64,000 nt of DNA from Cellulomonas composti (GCF_007990245.1 NZ_BJWG01000005.1:62001-126000), one strand, 5' to 3'; shown: positions 1 to 10,742, counted from the stretch's first letter. The notes: generated by a model from the letters alone, not told the origin. Program-made: numbers and translations.

Positions 1-261
1 GTCTGGTCGGTGGTGTGGGCGACCGTCGGGCTCGGCGCCGTCTGGGGTGCGATCGCGCTGTTCGCCACCTCTCCGTGGGCGCTGCTCGGCGCCGTCGTCG
101 TGCTCGTGGTGCTCGGTGTGTGGATCGCCCGCCGCCGGCTCGAACGCGCGGCGCACCGGCACCTCGAGTCCACCCACCTGCACGAGCACACCGAGCACGG
201 GCGTCATGCCGCCGTGTCCGACGAGCCCGCGACTCCGACGCCGTCACCCACCGACTGCTGA
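1..261 (+). CDS. C-terminal end of a membrane protein (partial)
   Basis: The reading frame is open from the first base and ends at TGA 259-261, so the gene begins outside the window. The visible 86 residues hold two hydrophobic stretches that look like transmembrane helices (about residues 3-22 and 27-42), then an Arg-rich turn and a hydrophilic tail rich in His (motifs HRH, HLHEH and EHGRH). The protein therefore probably ends in the cytoplasm after the last helix. I do not recognise the family. The His-rich tail and the zinc-binding lipoprotein gene that follows suggest a link to metal handling, but that is inference from context only. Confidence 0.6.
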   Translation, partial: VWSVVWATVGLGAVWGAIALFATSPWALLGAVVVLVVLGVWIARRRLERAAHRHLESTHLHEHTEHGRHAAVSDEPATPTPSPTDC

Positions 262-314
262 TCCGGCCCCTGCCTGCCTGACCCGTGCCATGGTGCGATG
301 GAGCGCTCTACGGC

Positions 315-320
315 CACAAT
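315..320 (+). promoter_or_regulatory. -10 box of znuA (leaderless)
   Basis: CACAAT lies exactly seven bases before the GTG at 328, with no Shine-Dalgarno sequence in front of that codon. The same arrangement occurs before uppS and the large dynamin-like gene. It implies that transcription begins at the GTG and that the ATG at 319 is part of the promoter. Confidence 0.45.
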
Positions 321-327
321 GGCCGAC

Positions 328-1302
328 GTGCGCACACTTCTCGCCGGCATCGTCGCCGCGCTCCTCCCGCTCACGCTCGCCGCGTGCACGTCGTCGCAGG
401 ATGCCGCGGACGACGGCCCGCTCGAGGTGGTCGCTGCGATCTACCCCCTGCAGTACGTCGCCGAGCAGGTCGGGGGCGACCGCGTCCACGTCGTCGGGCT
501 CGTCGCTCCCGGGACCCAGCCGCACGACGCGCCGCTGGACGCCGAGCTGACCGCGAAGCTCGACGACGCCGACGTCGTGCTGTTCCTCTCCGGGTTCCAG
601 CCCGCGGTCGACACCGCGGTCACCAGCTCTGACACCAGCTCTGACACCGGCGCTGACGGGCCGGTGCTGGTCGACGCCGCGAGCCACACCGGCGACGTCG
701 CGATCGCCCACGACCACCACGCGATGCTCCCCCCAGCGCCCCCGTCCGCCGAACCGTCCGCCGACCCGTCCCCCAGCCCGAGCACGCCCGGACCGCCCGC
801 CGACCCGCACTTCTGGCTGGACCTGAGTCGCATGCCGTCGTTCGCGCAACACGTCGCCGAGCAGTTCACCGAGCTCGATCCGAGCGGATCGCTCACGTAC
901 GAACGCAACGCCCAGAACCTGACGGCGCAGCTCGCCGACCTCGACGTCCGGTACGCGTCGGGGCTGCTGTCCTGCGAGCGACGCGAGGTCGTCTCGTCGC
1001 ACGACGCGTTCGGCTACCTGGCGACCCGCTACAACCTGCACACCGCCGGCATCCTCGGCACCGACCCGACGACCCCGCCTTCGACGCCGGACGCCGCAGC
1101 CGCCCGCGAGCTCGCCGCGGGCGCCACGACCGTCTTCACCGAACCGCTCGTCGACCCCCGCGGCGCGGACGAGCTCGCCGCGGAGGTGGGCGCCACGACA
1201 GCCGTGCTCGACCCGATCGAGAACGTGTCCGGCGACGACGACTTCGTCTCCGTCGCCGAGCGCAACCTCACGACCCTGCGCACCGCGCTCGGCTGCTCCT
1301 GA
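328..1302 (+). CDS. znuA: Zinc/manganese ABC transporter substrate-binding lipoprotein (ZnuA type)
   Basis: Captures divalent metal outside the membrane for an ABC importer. The N-terminus is a lipoprotein signal ending in the lipobox LAAC, with the lipidated Cys at about residue 20. Expected ligand positions of the cluster A-I family are present: His in QPHDAP (about 66), His in DPHFWLD (about 161), His in SSHDAFGY (about 226) and an acidic residue in TEPLVD (about 272). A short His-containing loop (HDHH, about 130) and a Pro/Ser-rich insert precede the second ligand, as in zinc-specific members. I prefer GTG 328 because it gives a Met-Arg signal start and sits behind a -10 box; ATG 319 and ATG 298 are alternatives. 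No ATPase or permease gene follows, so partners must be upstream of the window or elsewhere. Confidence 0.85.
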   Translation: MRTLLAGIVAALLPLTLAACTSSQDAADDGPLEVVAAIYPLQYVAEQVGGDRVHVVGLVAPGTQPHDAPLDAELTAKLDDADVVLFLSGFQPAVDTAVTSSDTSSDTGADGPVLVDAASHTGDVAIAHDHHAMLPPAPPSAEPSADPSPSPSTPGPPADPHFWLDLSRMPSFAQHVAEQFTELDPSGSLTYERNAQNLTAQLADLDVRYASGLLSCERREVVSSHDAFGYLATRYNLHTAGILGTDPTTPPSTPDAAAARELAAGATTVFTEPLVDPRGADELAAEVGATTAVLDPIENVSGDDDFVSVAERNLTTLRTALGCS

Positions 1303-1317
1303 CCGCGACGCCGCGGC

Positions 1318-1662
1318 TCACCCGTGGGCGACGCAGAAGTGGTTCCCGTCCGGGTCCGCGAGCACCACCCACACGAAGTCGCCCTCGTCGTGACGCGCCA
1401 CGAGCATCGCCCCGTCGGCGAGCAGCCGCTCGACCTCCGCGTCCCGGTCGGCCGCGGACAGGTCGAGATGCACGCGGTTCTTGCCGGGGGTCGGGTCGGG
1501 GACCTGCTGGAACGCGAGCAGCGGGCCCGCGGGCGGCCGCACGATGACGTACTCGCCGCCGCCCTCGCCCTCCACCGCACCGCCGGTCTGCCGCGCCCAC
1601 CACTGCGCGAGCGCGGGTGCGTCGAGTGTGTCGAACGTGATCATTCCCACCGAGATCGTCAT
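1318..1662 (-). CDS. VOC (glyoxalase-like) family protein
   Basis: A 114-residue single-domain protein of the vicinal oxygen chelate superfamily. The pattern is a compact beta-alpha-beta unit beginning MITFDTLDAPALAQWW, a central RVHLDLSA strand and the typical ending LADPDGNHFCVAH, in which PDGN turns into the last strand. Family members act as small metal-dependent enzymes or ligand-binding proteins; the specific substrate cannot be read from the sequence. Convergent with znuA, leaving only 15 bases between them. The start has no ribosome binding site but is preceded by TAGCGT six bases upstream, so a leaderless message is likely. Confidence 0.85.
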   Translation of the reverse strand: MTISVGMITFDTLDAPALAQWWARQTGGAVEGEGGGEYVIVRPPAGPLLAFQQVPDPTPGKNRVHLDLSAADRDAEVERLLADGAMLVARHDEGDFVWVVLADPDGNHFCVAHG

Positions 1663-1668
1663 GCCGGC

Positions 1669-1674
1669 ACGCTA
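1669..1674 (-). promoter_or_regulatory. -10 box of the VOC gene (leaderless)
   Basis: On the minus strand TAGCGT is followed by six bases and then the ATG at 1662. There is no purine-rich Shine-Dalgarno sequence in the gap. Confidence 0.5.
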
Positions 1675-1702
1675 CCGACGCCCACCCACACGGCGCCCGG
1701 GA

Positions 1703-2497
1703 TCAGCCCGCCGGCCGGTCCACCGCACCCCCGTAACGCCGGTCGCGGCGCGCGTACTCCTCGACCGCGCGCCACAGGTGCCGGCGGTCGACGTCGGGCC
1801 AGGGCTCGTCGAGGAACACCAGCTCGGCGTACGCGGCCTGCCAGATCATGAAGTTCGACGTCCGTTGCTCACCCGACGACCGCAGGAACAGGTCGACGTC
1901 CGGGAGATCCGGCTCGTCGAGATAGCGCGCGAAGACCTTCTCGGAGATCCGGTCCGGGTTCACGCGGCCGGCCTGCACGTCGCGCGCGAGCGCGGCGGCG
2001 GCATCGGCGATCTCGGCCCGCCCGCCGTAGTTCACGCACATCGTGAGCGTGCAGACGGTGTTGTCCTTCGTGAGGCGCTCGGCCTCCTCCAGCTCGGTGA
2101 TCACCGAACGCCACAGCCGCGGCCGGCGGCCCGCCCAGCGCACCCGCACGCCCCACGAGTCCATCTCGTCGCGACGGCGGCGCAGCACGTCCTTGTTGAA
2201 GCCCATGAGGAAGCGCACCTCGTCGGGCGACCGGTTCCAGTTCTCGGTCGAGAACGCGTACGCCGAGACGTACTCGACGCCGACCTCGATCGCACCGGCC
2301 ACGACGTCGAGCAGCGAGGCCTCGCCCGCCTTGTGCCCCTCGACGCGGCTCAGCCCTCGGGCATTGGCCCACCGGCCGTTGCCGTCCATGACCACGGCGA
2401 CGTGGCGGGGCACGAACTGCCGCGGGATCGCCGGTGGGCGCTCCCCGGACGGGTGCGGGTAGGGAGGCACGACGATCTTCGGCGCGGTCTTCGGCAC
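1703..2497 (-). CDS. uppS: Isoprenyl transferase (undecaprenyl diphosphate synthase family)
   Basis: Condenses isopentenyl diphosphate onto an allylic diphosphate in cis to build the polyprenyl carrier for cell wall synthesis. Family motifs are all visible: [10 protein letters not shown] with the catalytic Asp, the HKAG loop, YAFSTENW, and the C-terminal [15 protein letters not shown] with the Arg/Ser pair that binds diphosphate, followed by YAEL. About 264 residues is normal. ATG 2506 is possible, but it falls inside a CACAAT box placed seven bases before GTG 2497, so I take the GTG as the leaderless start. The proline-rich N-terminal extension before FVPRHVAVV is typical of actinobacterial members. 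Convergent upstream and co-directional with the NUDIX and recO genes. Confidence 0.93.
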   Translation of the reverse strand: MPKTAPKIVVPPYPHPSGERPPAIPRQFVPRHVAVVMDGNGRWANARGLSRVEGHKAGEASLLDVVAGAIEVGVEYVSAYAFSTENWNRSPDEVRFLMGFNKDVLRRRRDEMDSWGVRVRWAGRRPRLWRSVITELEEAERLTKDNTVCTLTMCVNYGGRAEIADAAAALARDVQAGRVNPDRISEKVFARYLDEPDLPDVDLFLRSSGEQRTSNFMIWQAAYAELVFLDEPWPDVDRRHLWRAVEEYARRDRRYGGAVDRPAG

Positions 2498-2504
2498 GCG
2501 GCCC

Positions 2505-2510
2505 ATTGTG
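2505..2510 (-). promoter_or_regulatory. -10 box of uppS (leaderless)
   Basis: CACAAT on the minus strand is followed by seven bases and GTG 2497. The more obvious ATG 2506 overlaps the last two bases of this box, so it would lie upstream of the transcript. Confidence 0.4.
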
Positions 2511-2513
2511 CCG

Positions 2514-2942
2514 TCAGTCGACGAGCAGACCGGCGAACCGTCGCGCCACGTCGACGGCCGGGACGCGGTCGAGCGCGTCGACCTCGTGCGGCGCGAACCA
2601 GCCGACGTCGTCCGTCGTGCCGTCGGCCTCGACCGTCAGGCTCCCCGCGACGACGTGCGCACGGTAGATGACCCGCAGCGCCTGCAGGTCCGGCTGGGTC
2701 GGGTCGACGCGCACCGCGCTCGGCACGACGATCGAGTCGATGCCCAGCAGGCCGTCGAGCTCGACGTGGTAGCCCGTCTCCTCGAACACCTCGCGCACCA
2801 CCGCCTGATCGGGGTGCTCGCCCGGTTCGAGCCCGCCGCCGGGCAACGTCCACCCGTGCAGCTCGCCCTCGCCCCAGTGCGGCAGCAGCATGCGCCCCTC
2901 GTCGTCCGTGATCACCGCGTACGCGGCCACCCGCAGGTCCAT
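2514..2942 (-). CDS. NUDIX hydrolase
   Basis: A 142-residue NUDIX fold enzyme that would hydrolyse a nucleoside diphosphate linked to another group. The Nudix box is intact: glycine-led [12 protein letters not shown] followed by [12 protein letters not shown], giving the GX5EX7REUXEEXG signature at about residues 37-60. The substrate is not predictable from the sequence. The ATG at 2942 has a clear GAGGGGAGCG ribosome binding site just upstream, and recO ends 14 bases before it, so the two are probably cotranscribed. Longer upstream reading frames run back through recO and are not supported by any ribosome binding site. Confidence 0.88.
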   Translation of the reverse strand: MDLRVAAYAVITDDEGRMLLPHWGEGELHGWTLPGGGLEPGEHPDQAVVREVFEETGYHVELDGLLGIDSIVVPSAVRVDPTQPDLQALRVIYRAHVVAGSLTVEADGTTDDVGWFAPHEVDALDRVPAVDVARRFAGLLVD

Positions 2943-2955
2943 TCGCTCCCCTCGG

Positions 2956-3687
2956 TCAGACGCGTTCGACGTGCGGCAAGGAGCGCAGGTGGCGCTCCAG
3001 GTGGAACTGGCTGAACGCGGCGACGAGCCCGGCGCCCTCCCCGCGATGGCGTTCGGCGCTCGCGTCGGCGACCGCCCAGTCACCCGCGAGCAGCGCCGCG
3101 AGCAGTGCGAACGTCTCGGGTGCCGGCGAGGCCGAACCCGGCGGACGGCAGCGTGTGCAGACCGCACCGCCCGACGCGACGCTGAACGCGTGGTGCGGCC
3201 CGGGCTCGCCGCAGCGTGCGCAGTCGGCGAAGCTCGGCGCCCAGCCCGCCACCGCGAGCGCGCGCAGCAGGTAGGAGTCGAGCACCAGCCCGGGCGCGTG
3301 CTCGCGCGTCGCGAGCGCCCGCACCGCCCCGACGAGCAGCCAGTACTGCTGCAGCGCGGGCTCGTGCTCCGCCTCGACGAGGCGGTCGGCCGTCTCGAGC
3401 ATCACGGTGCCGACGGTGTAGAGCGAGTAGTCCGCCGCCAACGGCCGGCCGTACGGCCCGAGCGTCTCGGCCTGCGTGACGATGTCGAGGTTGCGGCCCG
3501 TCGAGAGCTGCAGGTCGACATGCATGAACGGCTCGAGCCGCGAGCCGAACCGCGACGTGGTCCGCCGCACGCCCTTGCCGACCGCGCGCACCTTGCCGTG
3601 CTGGCGGGTCAGGAGCGTGACGATCCGGTCCGCCTCCCCCAGCTTGTGGGTGCGCAGCACGATCGCCTCGTCGCGGTAGAGGCTCAC
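2956..3687 (-). CDS. recO: DNA repair protein RecO
   Basis: RecO loads RecA onto gaps coated with single-strand binding protein in the RecFOR pathway. The 243-residue product begins with the conserved OB-fold sequence [12 protein letters not shown] and [14 protein letters not shown], and has the zinc-binding pairs CARC (about residue 150) and CTRC about 20 residues later. The C-terminus [10 protein letters not shown] is typical. The GTG at 3687 fits the family start and has a GGGGAGG ribosome binding site about ten bases upstream; the 11 codons before it are not conserved family sequence as far as I can tell. Confidence 0.95.
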   Translation of the reverse strand: MSLYRDEAIVLRTHKLGEADRIVTLLTRQHGKVRAVGKGVRRTTSRFGSRLEPFMHVDLQLSTGRNLDIVTQAETLGPYGRPLAADYSLYTVGTVMLETADRLVEAEHEPALQQYWLLVGAVRALATREHAPGLVLDSYLLRALAVAGWAPSFADCARCGEPGPHHAFSVASGGAVCTRCRPPGSASPAPETFALLAALLAGDWAVADASAERHRGEGAGLVAAFSQFHLERHLRSLPHVERV

Positions 3688-3951
3688 CGGCCCATCCTCC
3701 CCCGCGCCACCGACACTCACGTCACCGACACGGACACGGACACCACCGACGCACGAGCTCGCGCCGCCGCCGCGGATCGACAGCCCACCCAGGGGTGTGG
3801 TGGACGGCGGAGTGCGGCGGCGGCGCGGGCCGGCACGCGGGCTTCGTCGGGGTCGCCGACGGCAGCCCGCGCACGGGGACCGGGCGCGGTGGTGGGGCGC
3901 CCGGCCCCGAGATCGGGGCGCAGGGGATCCGGTCGGGTCAGGTCGGGCGCG
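3688..3951. other. Intergenic region between leuA and recO
   Basis: About 264 bases without a convincing gene. It holds short runs of a CGGACAC-like repeat near 3725-3742 and a weak GC-rich dyad near 3790-3812. It must contain the recO promoter on the minus strand, but I cannot assign -35 and -10 boxes with confidence. No canonical terminator with a T tract is visible downstream of leuA. Confidence 0.4.
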
Positions 3952-5802
<1,851 letters not shown>

Positions 5803-5821
<19 letters not shown>

Positions 5822-5850
5822 CACAGAAGAAGGAGGGTGTTCCTGAGCAC
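5803..5850 (-). CDS. leuL: Leucine leader peptide (attenuation of leuA)
   Basis: A 15-codon reading frame, GTG to TAG, encoding MLRNTLLLLCRGEAF. Four Leu codons (CTC CTT CTT CTG) stand in a row, and a fifth is at position 2. It ends inside the loop of the leader hairpin and lies 78 bases before leuA. Leader peptides with Leu runs before leuA are an established regulatory type in Actinobacteria; here it would sense charged tRNA-Leu. There is no Shine-Dalgarno sequence, but TAGGGT sits six bases before the GTG, so the messenger probably starts at this codon. Confidence 0.8.
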
Positions 5851-5856
5851 GCTCGC

Positions 5857-5862
5857 ACCCTA
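5857..5862 (-). promoter_or_regulatory. -10 box of the leuL-leuA transcript
   Basis: TAGGGT on the minus strand, six bases before the leader GTG. A possible -35 TTGCGG lies 19 bases further upstream. It implies a leaderless leader peptide. Confidence 0.5.
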
Positions 5863-5899
5863 CCCCCAAGGCGGCGCCCGTCCGCAACCCGGTCCGCCG

Positions 5900-7231
5900 T
5901 CAGGCCTGCGTCCCGACCAGCCGCAGCACGCAGTCCCCGAACATCACGACCGAGCCGACCCGCAGCCGCACCGGGTGGTCGACCGGGCAGATGACCTGCG
6001 CGCCCCCGGGCAGCGTGACGACGGTCCCGTTGGTCGAGCCGCGGTCGGCCACCCACACACCCGAGGGTTCGACCGCGATCTGCAGGTGCGTCTTGGAGAC
6101 CGACCGCGTCGGGTCGACGACGCGCACGAGCTGCACACCGGGTGCGGCCGCGGCGGGGTTGCGCCCGACGAGCGCCGTCCGGGTCACGACGATCCGCTGG
6201 CCGTCGCTGATCTCCAGGTAGGCGGCCGTCACCGGAGCGCGCGGCGGGGGCGGCGGCACGGGTCCGGGCGGTGCCGCGTGCAGCCCCCGACGGGTCGTCT
6301 CGACGTCCTCGGCCTCGTCGGCGGGGTCGTCCGCCGGTTCCGGCGCGGGCGCAGGCGGAGCCGACGAGGGCACGGGCGGAGTCGACGGCAGCGGCGGAGC
6401 CGACGAGGGTGCGGGCGGCACGAGCGGGATCGAGCGCGTGTCGAGGTCGGGGCCGGCACGGTGCTGCGCGAGCGGCGCGAGCACGAGAGAGGCGGTCGTC
6501 GGCGGCGGCTCGGCGGGCGTCGCGCGGGCGCTGGCCGCCGCCCACACCGGCACGGCGCCGGTCGCGGGTCCGCCGACGGCACCGGGCTCGGCCGGCGCAG
6601 CGGCCGGCGCGGGAAGGTCCGACGACACGGGCGGGGCCGGTGCGGCCGGCGCACCGGGCAGGCCGGCGCGAACGTCGAGCACCTCGTCGCGCGCTGCCTT
6701 GTCGTGCCAGCCGCGGTTGCGCCCGGCGCCGTCGAACAGCGACGAGAGGAGCACCACGTACTGCCCGACGAAGAAGAAGACGACACCCGCCGCGACGACG
6801 AGGCCGCGCAGCAGCACGCGGCCCAGACCGATCGGCCGGCGCGTCTGCACGTCGAGCGTGCGGATGCCGACGAGTCGGCGCCCGACGGTCCAGCCGAGCC
6901 GCCCGTGCAGCACCCACTGCACGACCACCACGACGACCGTGAGCAGCGTGCCGGCCGCGAGCAGCGCGGTCGGCACGGATGCCGCATCGCGGTCGGCGCC
7001 GACGGGCATGAACGGCAGCACCCACGCCGAGGTGAGCATGACCAGCAACCCGTCGAGGACGCCGCCGAAGAACCGGCGCCACATCGACGCGGGCCGCGTC
7101 CCGGCACGCGAGCCCCGCCCTGCCGTGGACGGCGCCGTCGCAAGCGGAGCCGCCGCGACCGGAACCGGTGCGAACGGGGCCGGTGGGAACGGGGGCGGCG
7201 ACGGCGGGGGAGGCGGTGGCTGGGCGGTCAC
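5900..7231 (-). CDS. RDD/FHA domain membrane protein (last gene of the kinase operon)
   Basis: A 443-residue membrane protein. After a Pro/Ala-rich start, an RDD-type membrane domain covers about residues 45-190: WRRFFGGVLDGLLV, two or three hydrophobic helices, and VGRRLVGIRTLDV. A long Pro/Ala linker follows, then a C-terminal FHA domain (about 345-443) with GRNP, SKTHLQIAV and DRGSTNGT, the residues that bind phosphothreonine. It is thus likely to dock at the membrane and read out the kinase two steps away in the same operon. GTG 7231 has a GAGGAG ribosome binding site eight bases upstream. It follows the transglutaminase-like gene after a 76-base gap and is the last gene before the leuA leader. 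Confidence 0.87.
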   Translation of the reverse strand: MTAQPPPPPPSPPPFPPAPFAPVPVAAAPLATAPSTAGRGSRAGTRPASMWRRFFGGVLDGLLVMLTSAWVLPFMPVGADRDAASVPTALLAAGTLLTVVVVVVQWVLHGRLGWTVGRRLVGIRTLDVQTRRPIGLGRVLLRGLVVAAGVVFFFVGQYVVLLSSLFDGAGRNRGWHDKAARDEVLDVRAGLPGAPAAPAPPVSSDLPAPAAAPAEPGAVGGPATGAVPVWAAASARATPAEPPPTTASLVLAPLAQHRAGPDLDTRSIPLVPPAPSSAPPLPSTPPVPSSAPPAPAPEPADDPADEAEDVETTRRGLHAAPPGPVPPPPPRAPVTAAYLEISDGQRIVVTRTALVGRNPAAAAPGVQLVRVVDPTRSVSKTHLQIAVEPSGVWVADRGSTNGTVVTLPGGAQVICPVDHPVRLRVGSVVMFGDCVLRLVGTQA

Positions 7232-7307
7232 GAGGACTCCTCGACAGTGCAGGGCAACGGGACGGTGGGCGAGCTGGCGGCGTGCCGTCTCCCGGGTCTG
7301 GGTCTGG

Positions 7308-9602
7308 TCACGGGCGGCGCCCCGCACCCCGACGCGTCCGCCGCAGCGACGCGGTGGACAGCCGGCTCCGGGCGCGCCGGCGCCAGCCGGCGGACCGGCG
7401 CATCGCGCTGACCGTCGACTCGACACGCGACCAGTAGGCGTCGACCTGGCCCGGCTCGGGGGCGCCCGGCGCGAACACGGCCCGGTCCGCCTCGCGCGCC
7501 AGCACGCCGACCTGCGTGGACACTTCGGCGGAGCGTCTGCCGACCGGTCGGCCTGCCGGGGGCGCGAAGCTGTCGGCCAGGGCACGTGCGGCCTCGGACC
7601 GGGTCGCGCGGGGTGGGACCGGACGCCGCAGGTCGTGCGCGACGTCGACGACCTCGGCCCAGCCACCGGCCACCCGCGTCACCGTGTCGCCGCGCCGACG
7701 GCGCCGTCGGCGGCGGCGCGCCTTGATCGCCGCGATCACGACGAACGGCAGCGCGAGCAGCAGCAACGGCACGCCGACCAGCAGCGCGACCCATGCGACG
7801 CCGGCCCAGTCGATTCCGTCGTCCTGCGCGTCGGGAGCCTGATCCGGCGCGGGCTGCTCGGTGTCGTCGTCGGGCGGCGTCACGGCGCCGGGCGGGGGCG
7901 GGGGCGGCTGCACGACCTGCGGCTCGGGCTCGCGCGGCTGCTCCTCCTCGCTCTGGTCGGGGGTCTGCTCGCGCGGCGGCGTCGCGTCGAACGGCACCCA
8001 GCCGTAGCCCGTGAAGCCGACCTCGACCCACGCCTCGACATCATCGCCGGTGACGGCCAGCACGCCGTCGGAGTCCGGTTCGCCCTGCGGCACGAAGCCG
8101 AGCACCACGCGCGCGGGCCACCCCATCTCGCGCACCATGAGCGCCATCGCGGACGCGTACTGCTCGCCGTTGCCCACCATCACCGAGTCGCCGAGCAGCG
8201 AGGCCATCCGGTCGGCGCCGTGACCCGAGAGCGCGTCGCTGTCCTCGCCGCCGTCGGAGTAGAAGCCGTTCTCGGTGAGCCACTGCGAGATCGAGCGGGC
8301 GACCTCGACCGGCTGCCCTGCGTTGCGGGCCACGTCGGCGGCGGTCGTCGCGACCACGTCCGGCACGCCGACGGTGGGCGGCAGGGTGACGTCGGACCGG
8401 TCGGCCGTGCCGATCTCCTCGTCGGACGGAACCGGGGGGACGACCGCGTCGATGGCGTAGGTGAGTCCGGGGTGCACGCCACCCGTGACGACGGCGGCAC
8501 CGGTCGCGTCGTTGAGGCGCAGGTCGTCGGCCGTGTCGGTGTCGGTGTCGAAGGCGGTCGCCTGGCCCACGGTCGGCAGCCACACACCCGTCAGCCCGTC
8601 GATCGTCACCTGGACGTGGGCAACCTCGCCCTGCTCGTCGGTCGGGATCTGTCCACCGACCCGGCGGAACTCACCCGAAGCCTCGGCCGAGCCGTCGCCC
8701 GCCACGTTCCACACGACACCGTCGTAGCGGTCGAGCGTGGCGAGCCGCACGCGCGCGCCGGCGGGCAGGCCGGTCACCGTGAACAGCGTCGTCTCGTCGA
8801 GCTCCTTGAGGTAGCTGCGGTACGCGGACAGCGGGCTCGCGTAGTCCCGCGGGTCGAACGGCGGCGTGATCTCGTCGCGCACGACGTAGCGGACCTGGTC
8901 CCCCACGACGAGCGGCGCGCCGAAGACCCCACCGGCGAGCGCGGCCGCGACCAGCGTCGCGGACGCGACGACGCGCCGCGCCCGTAGCGTCCCCGTGCGC
9001 CACGCCGCCCAGGGCAGCAGCACCACGGCGAGCGCGGTCCCGGTCGCGACCGGCGGGATGCTCGGGTAGCGCTCGCCCAGCAGCACGACCGCGACGAGCA
9101 CGCCGACCGGCACGAGTGCACCCGTCGCCGCGGCGACGCCACGCAGCCGACCCGAGGCCGACACCGCGGCCACCGACCCGACGAGCGCGAGCAGGTACAC
9201 CGCGACGAGCGCCTCGCCCGCCTCCCCGACGGGTGGCTGCAGCGTCACGACCTGCGACCACGACGAGATCGCGCCGCGCGCCAGCGCGACGACCGTGCTC
9301 CCCGTGGGCACCACCCCGGCGATCGCCGTCGACGGCACCGCGAGCGCACCGCCCGCGAGCACGAAGGCGACGACTGTCCCGGCGACGACCGTGAGCGCCG
9401 ACCACCCGCGCCAGGCGCCGGCCAGCGCGATGCCCGCCCCGATCAGGAGCCCGCCGACGATCGCCGGTACGGCCGTGCTCCCGCCGTAGACGTCGAGCAG
9501 CGGGTACAGCACGAGCGCGAGCGCGGCGACGAGCACGAGTGCGTCGATGCCCAGCCGTGCCCCGTCGCGAGCTCCCGCACCGGCCGCCGTGCGCGCGCTC
9601 AT
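7308..9602 (-). CDS. Transglutaminase-like (DUF3488/TgpA type) membrane protein with degenerate active site
   Basis: A 764-residue protein. About seven hydrophobic segments occupy residues 15-245. An extracellular region contains a transglutaminase-like domain (about 430-560); another helix lies near 605-625, followed by a poly-Arg stop and a cytoplasmic tail of about 130 residues. In catalytic members the core reads G-x-C-x-Q-Y/F-A; here it reads VGNGEQYASAMALM, with Gly in place of Cys. The usual HAWVEV is EAWVEV, so the catalytic His is Glu. The Asp of PFDATPP remains. The fold is kept but crosslinking or protease chemistry should be lost, so it may bind peptides or cell wall. ATG 9602 overlaps the DUF58 stop by four bases (ATGA), which ties it to MoxR and DUF58. 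Confidence 0.9.
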   Translation of the reverse strand: MSARTAAGAGARDGARLGIDALVLVAALALVLYPLLDVYGGSTAVPAIVGGLLIGAGIALAGAWRGWSALTVVAGTVVAFVLAGGALAVPSTAIAGVVPTGSTVVALARGAISSWSQVVTLQPPVGEAGEALVAVYLLALVGSVAAVSASGRLRGVAAATGALVPVGVLVAVVLLGERYPSIPPVATGTALAVVLLPWAAWRTGTLRARRVVASATLVAAALAGGVFGAPLVVGDQVRYVVRDEITPPFDPRDYASPLSAYRSYLKELDETTLFTVTGLPAGARVRLATLDRYDGVVWNVAGDGSAEASGEFRRVGGQIPTDEQGEVAHVQVTIDGLTGVWLPTVGQATAFDTDTDTADDLRLNDATGAAVVTGGVHPGLTYAIDAVVPPVPSDEEIGTADRSDVTLPPTVGVPDVVATTAADVARNAGQPVEVARSISQWLTENGFYSDGGEDSDALSGHGADRMASLLGDSVMVGNGEQYASAMALMVREMGWPARVVLGFVPQGEPDSDGVLAVTGDDVEAWVEVGFTGYGWVPFDATPPREQTPDQSEEEQPREPEPQVVQPPPPPPGAVTPPDDDTEQPAPDQAPDAQDDGIDWAGVAWVALLVGVPLLLLALPFVVIAAIKARRRRRRRRRGDTVTRVAGGWAEVVDVAHDLRRPVPPRATRSEAARALADSFAPPAGRPVGRRSAEVSTQVGVLAREADRAVFAPGAPEPGQVDAYWSRVESTVSAMRRSAGWRRRARSRLSTASLRRTRRGAGRRP

Positions 9603-10741
9603 GAGACCGCCCGGCGCAGCAGGCGCGGCAGGTCCTCGAGCGTGCCGAGGGTCGCCAGGCTCACGCGGCCTTGCGTGCGCACCGCGACGGGCGCGCCGCT
9701 CTCGCACGCCACCACCAGGGTCCGCGTGCCGGCGGGCAGGTGCCGCGTGCCCAGCCGCAGGTCCGCGTCGGACGGCACGCTGCCCGTCACGAGGATCGCG
9801 ACCGAGCACTGCGGCGCCTCACGCACGACCCGACGGCCGAGCAGCGTGACGCCCGCACCGGACGACGACGTGCTCAGGCCCGAGCAGTCGTCGAGCAGCA
9901 GCGCGGGGGTCCGCACGCGCAGCGCGCCGGGACCGGCGAGCACCTCGAGGTCACGCTCGTCGCGCAACGTCTGCACCGCGATCGACGCGAGCGTCGAGAC
10001 CGCGAGCTCGAACTCGTCGTCACCCGCGTAGTCGCGCGGGTCGGTCGCGAGCGCGAGCACGGTGTGCGTGCGCCGCGTGTCCTCGAACTGCTTGACCATG
10101 AGCCGGTCGCGGCGGGCGGACGTGCGCCAGTGGATGTAGCGCCGGTCGTCGCCGGCGACGTAGTCGCGCAACGCGTGGAAGGACATGTCCGAGTCGGACA
10201 GGTCGCGCGTGGACTGGCCCTCCAGGTCGCGCAGCAGTCCGGCGCTCGCACCGCCCAGCGCGACGAGGTCCGGGTGGACGTACAGGTCGACGGGTCGGGT
10301 CCACAGCACGCTGCGTCGCGCGAGGCCGAGCGGGTCACCCCGCACGGAGCGCACCGGCCCGACGACGACGACCGCGCGCCGCGCCGTCGGGATCGCGAAC
10401 AGGTCGTCGTGCGAGGCGCCCGGCGCGAGGGCGGGGACCGCGAGCTCGGCGACCGAAGCGCCGACGGGCAGCTCGAGACGCGACGGCAGCGCGCGCCGCC
10501 GCGCGGCGTTGGTGATCTCGAGGCGCCCGACCGCGCGCTCGCCGATCCGGACCCGGTTGTCCGCCATGTCGAGCCGGACGCCGTACCGCGCCCGCCCGGC
10601 CGTCATGAGCATGCTCACGACGAGCACCGCGAGCAGGCCGGTGCCGAGCGCGGCGAGCTCCGCCCACCCGAGCACCCGGCCCAGCACGAGGCCGAGGAGC
10701 GCGGCGAGCGCACTCCCCCACCCCAGCGGCGAGATCCGCAC
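9599..10741 (-). CDS. DUF58 domain protein (MoxR partner)
   Basis: A 380-residue protein with two N-terminal hydrophobic segments (about residues 8-22 and 28-46) and a DUF58 domain whose signature is clear in SFHALRDYVAGDDRRYIHWR about two-thirds of the way along. DUF58 proteins are a von Willebrand A-related family nearly always encoded beside MoxR ATPases and are thought to be their membrane-bound clients or partners. GTG 10741 starts one base after the MoxR stop, and its end overlaps the transglutaminase-like gene, so MoxR, DUF58 and the transglutaminase-like protein are translationally linked. The cellular role is inferred from context only. Confidence 0.92.
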   Translation of the reverse strand: MRISPLGWGSALAALLGLVLGRVLGWAELAALGTGLLAVLVVSMLMTAGRARYGVRLDMADNRVRIGERAVGRLEITNAARRRALPSRLELPVGASVAELAVPALAPGASHDDLFAIPTARRAVVVVGPVRSVRGDPLGLARRSVLWTRPVDLYVHPDLVALGGASAGLLRDLEGQSTRDLSDSDMSFHALRDYVAGDDRRYIHWRTSARRDRLMVKQFEDTRRTHTVLALATDPRDYAGDDEFELAVSTLASIAVQTLRDERDLEVLAGPGALRVRTPALLLDDCSGLSTSSSGAGVTLLGRRVVREAPQCSVAILVTGSVPSDADLRLGTRHLPAGTRTLVVACESGAPVAVRTQGRVSLATLGTLEDLPRLLRRAVS

Positions 10742-10742
10742 G

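Noticed and set aside
3722..3745. Short CGGACAC-like repeats, considered as a CRISPR or binding array
   Set aside because: Units are only six or seven bases, without spacers; probably chance in GC-rich DNA.
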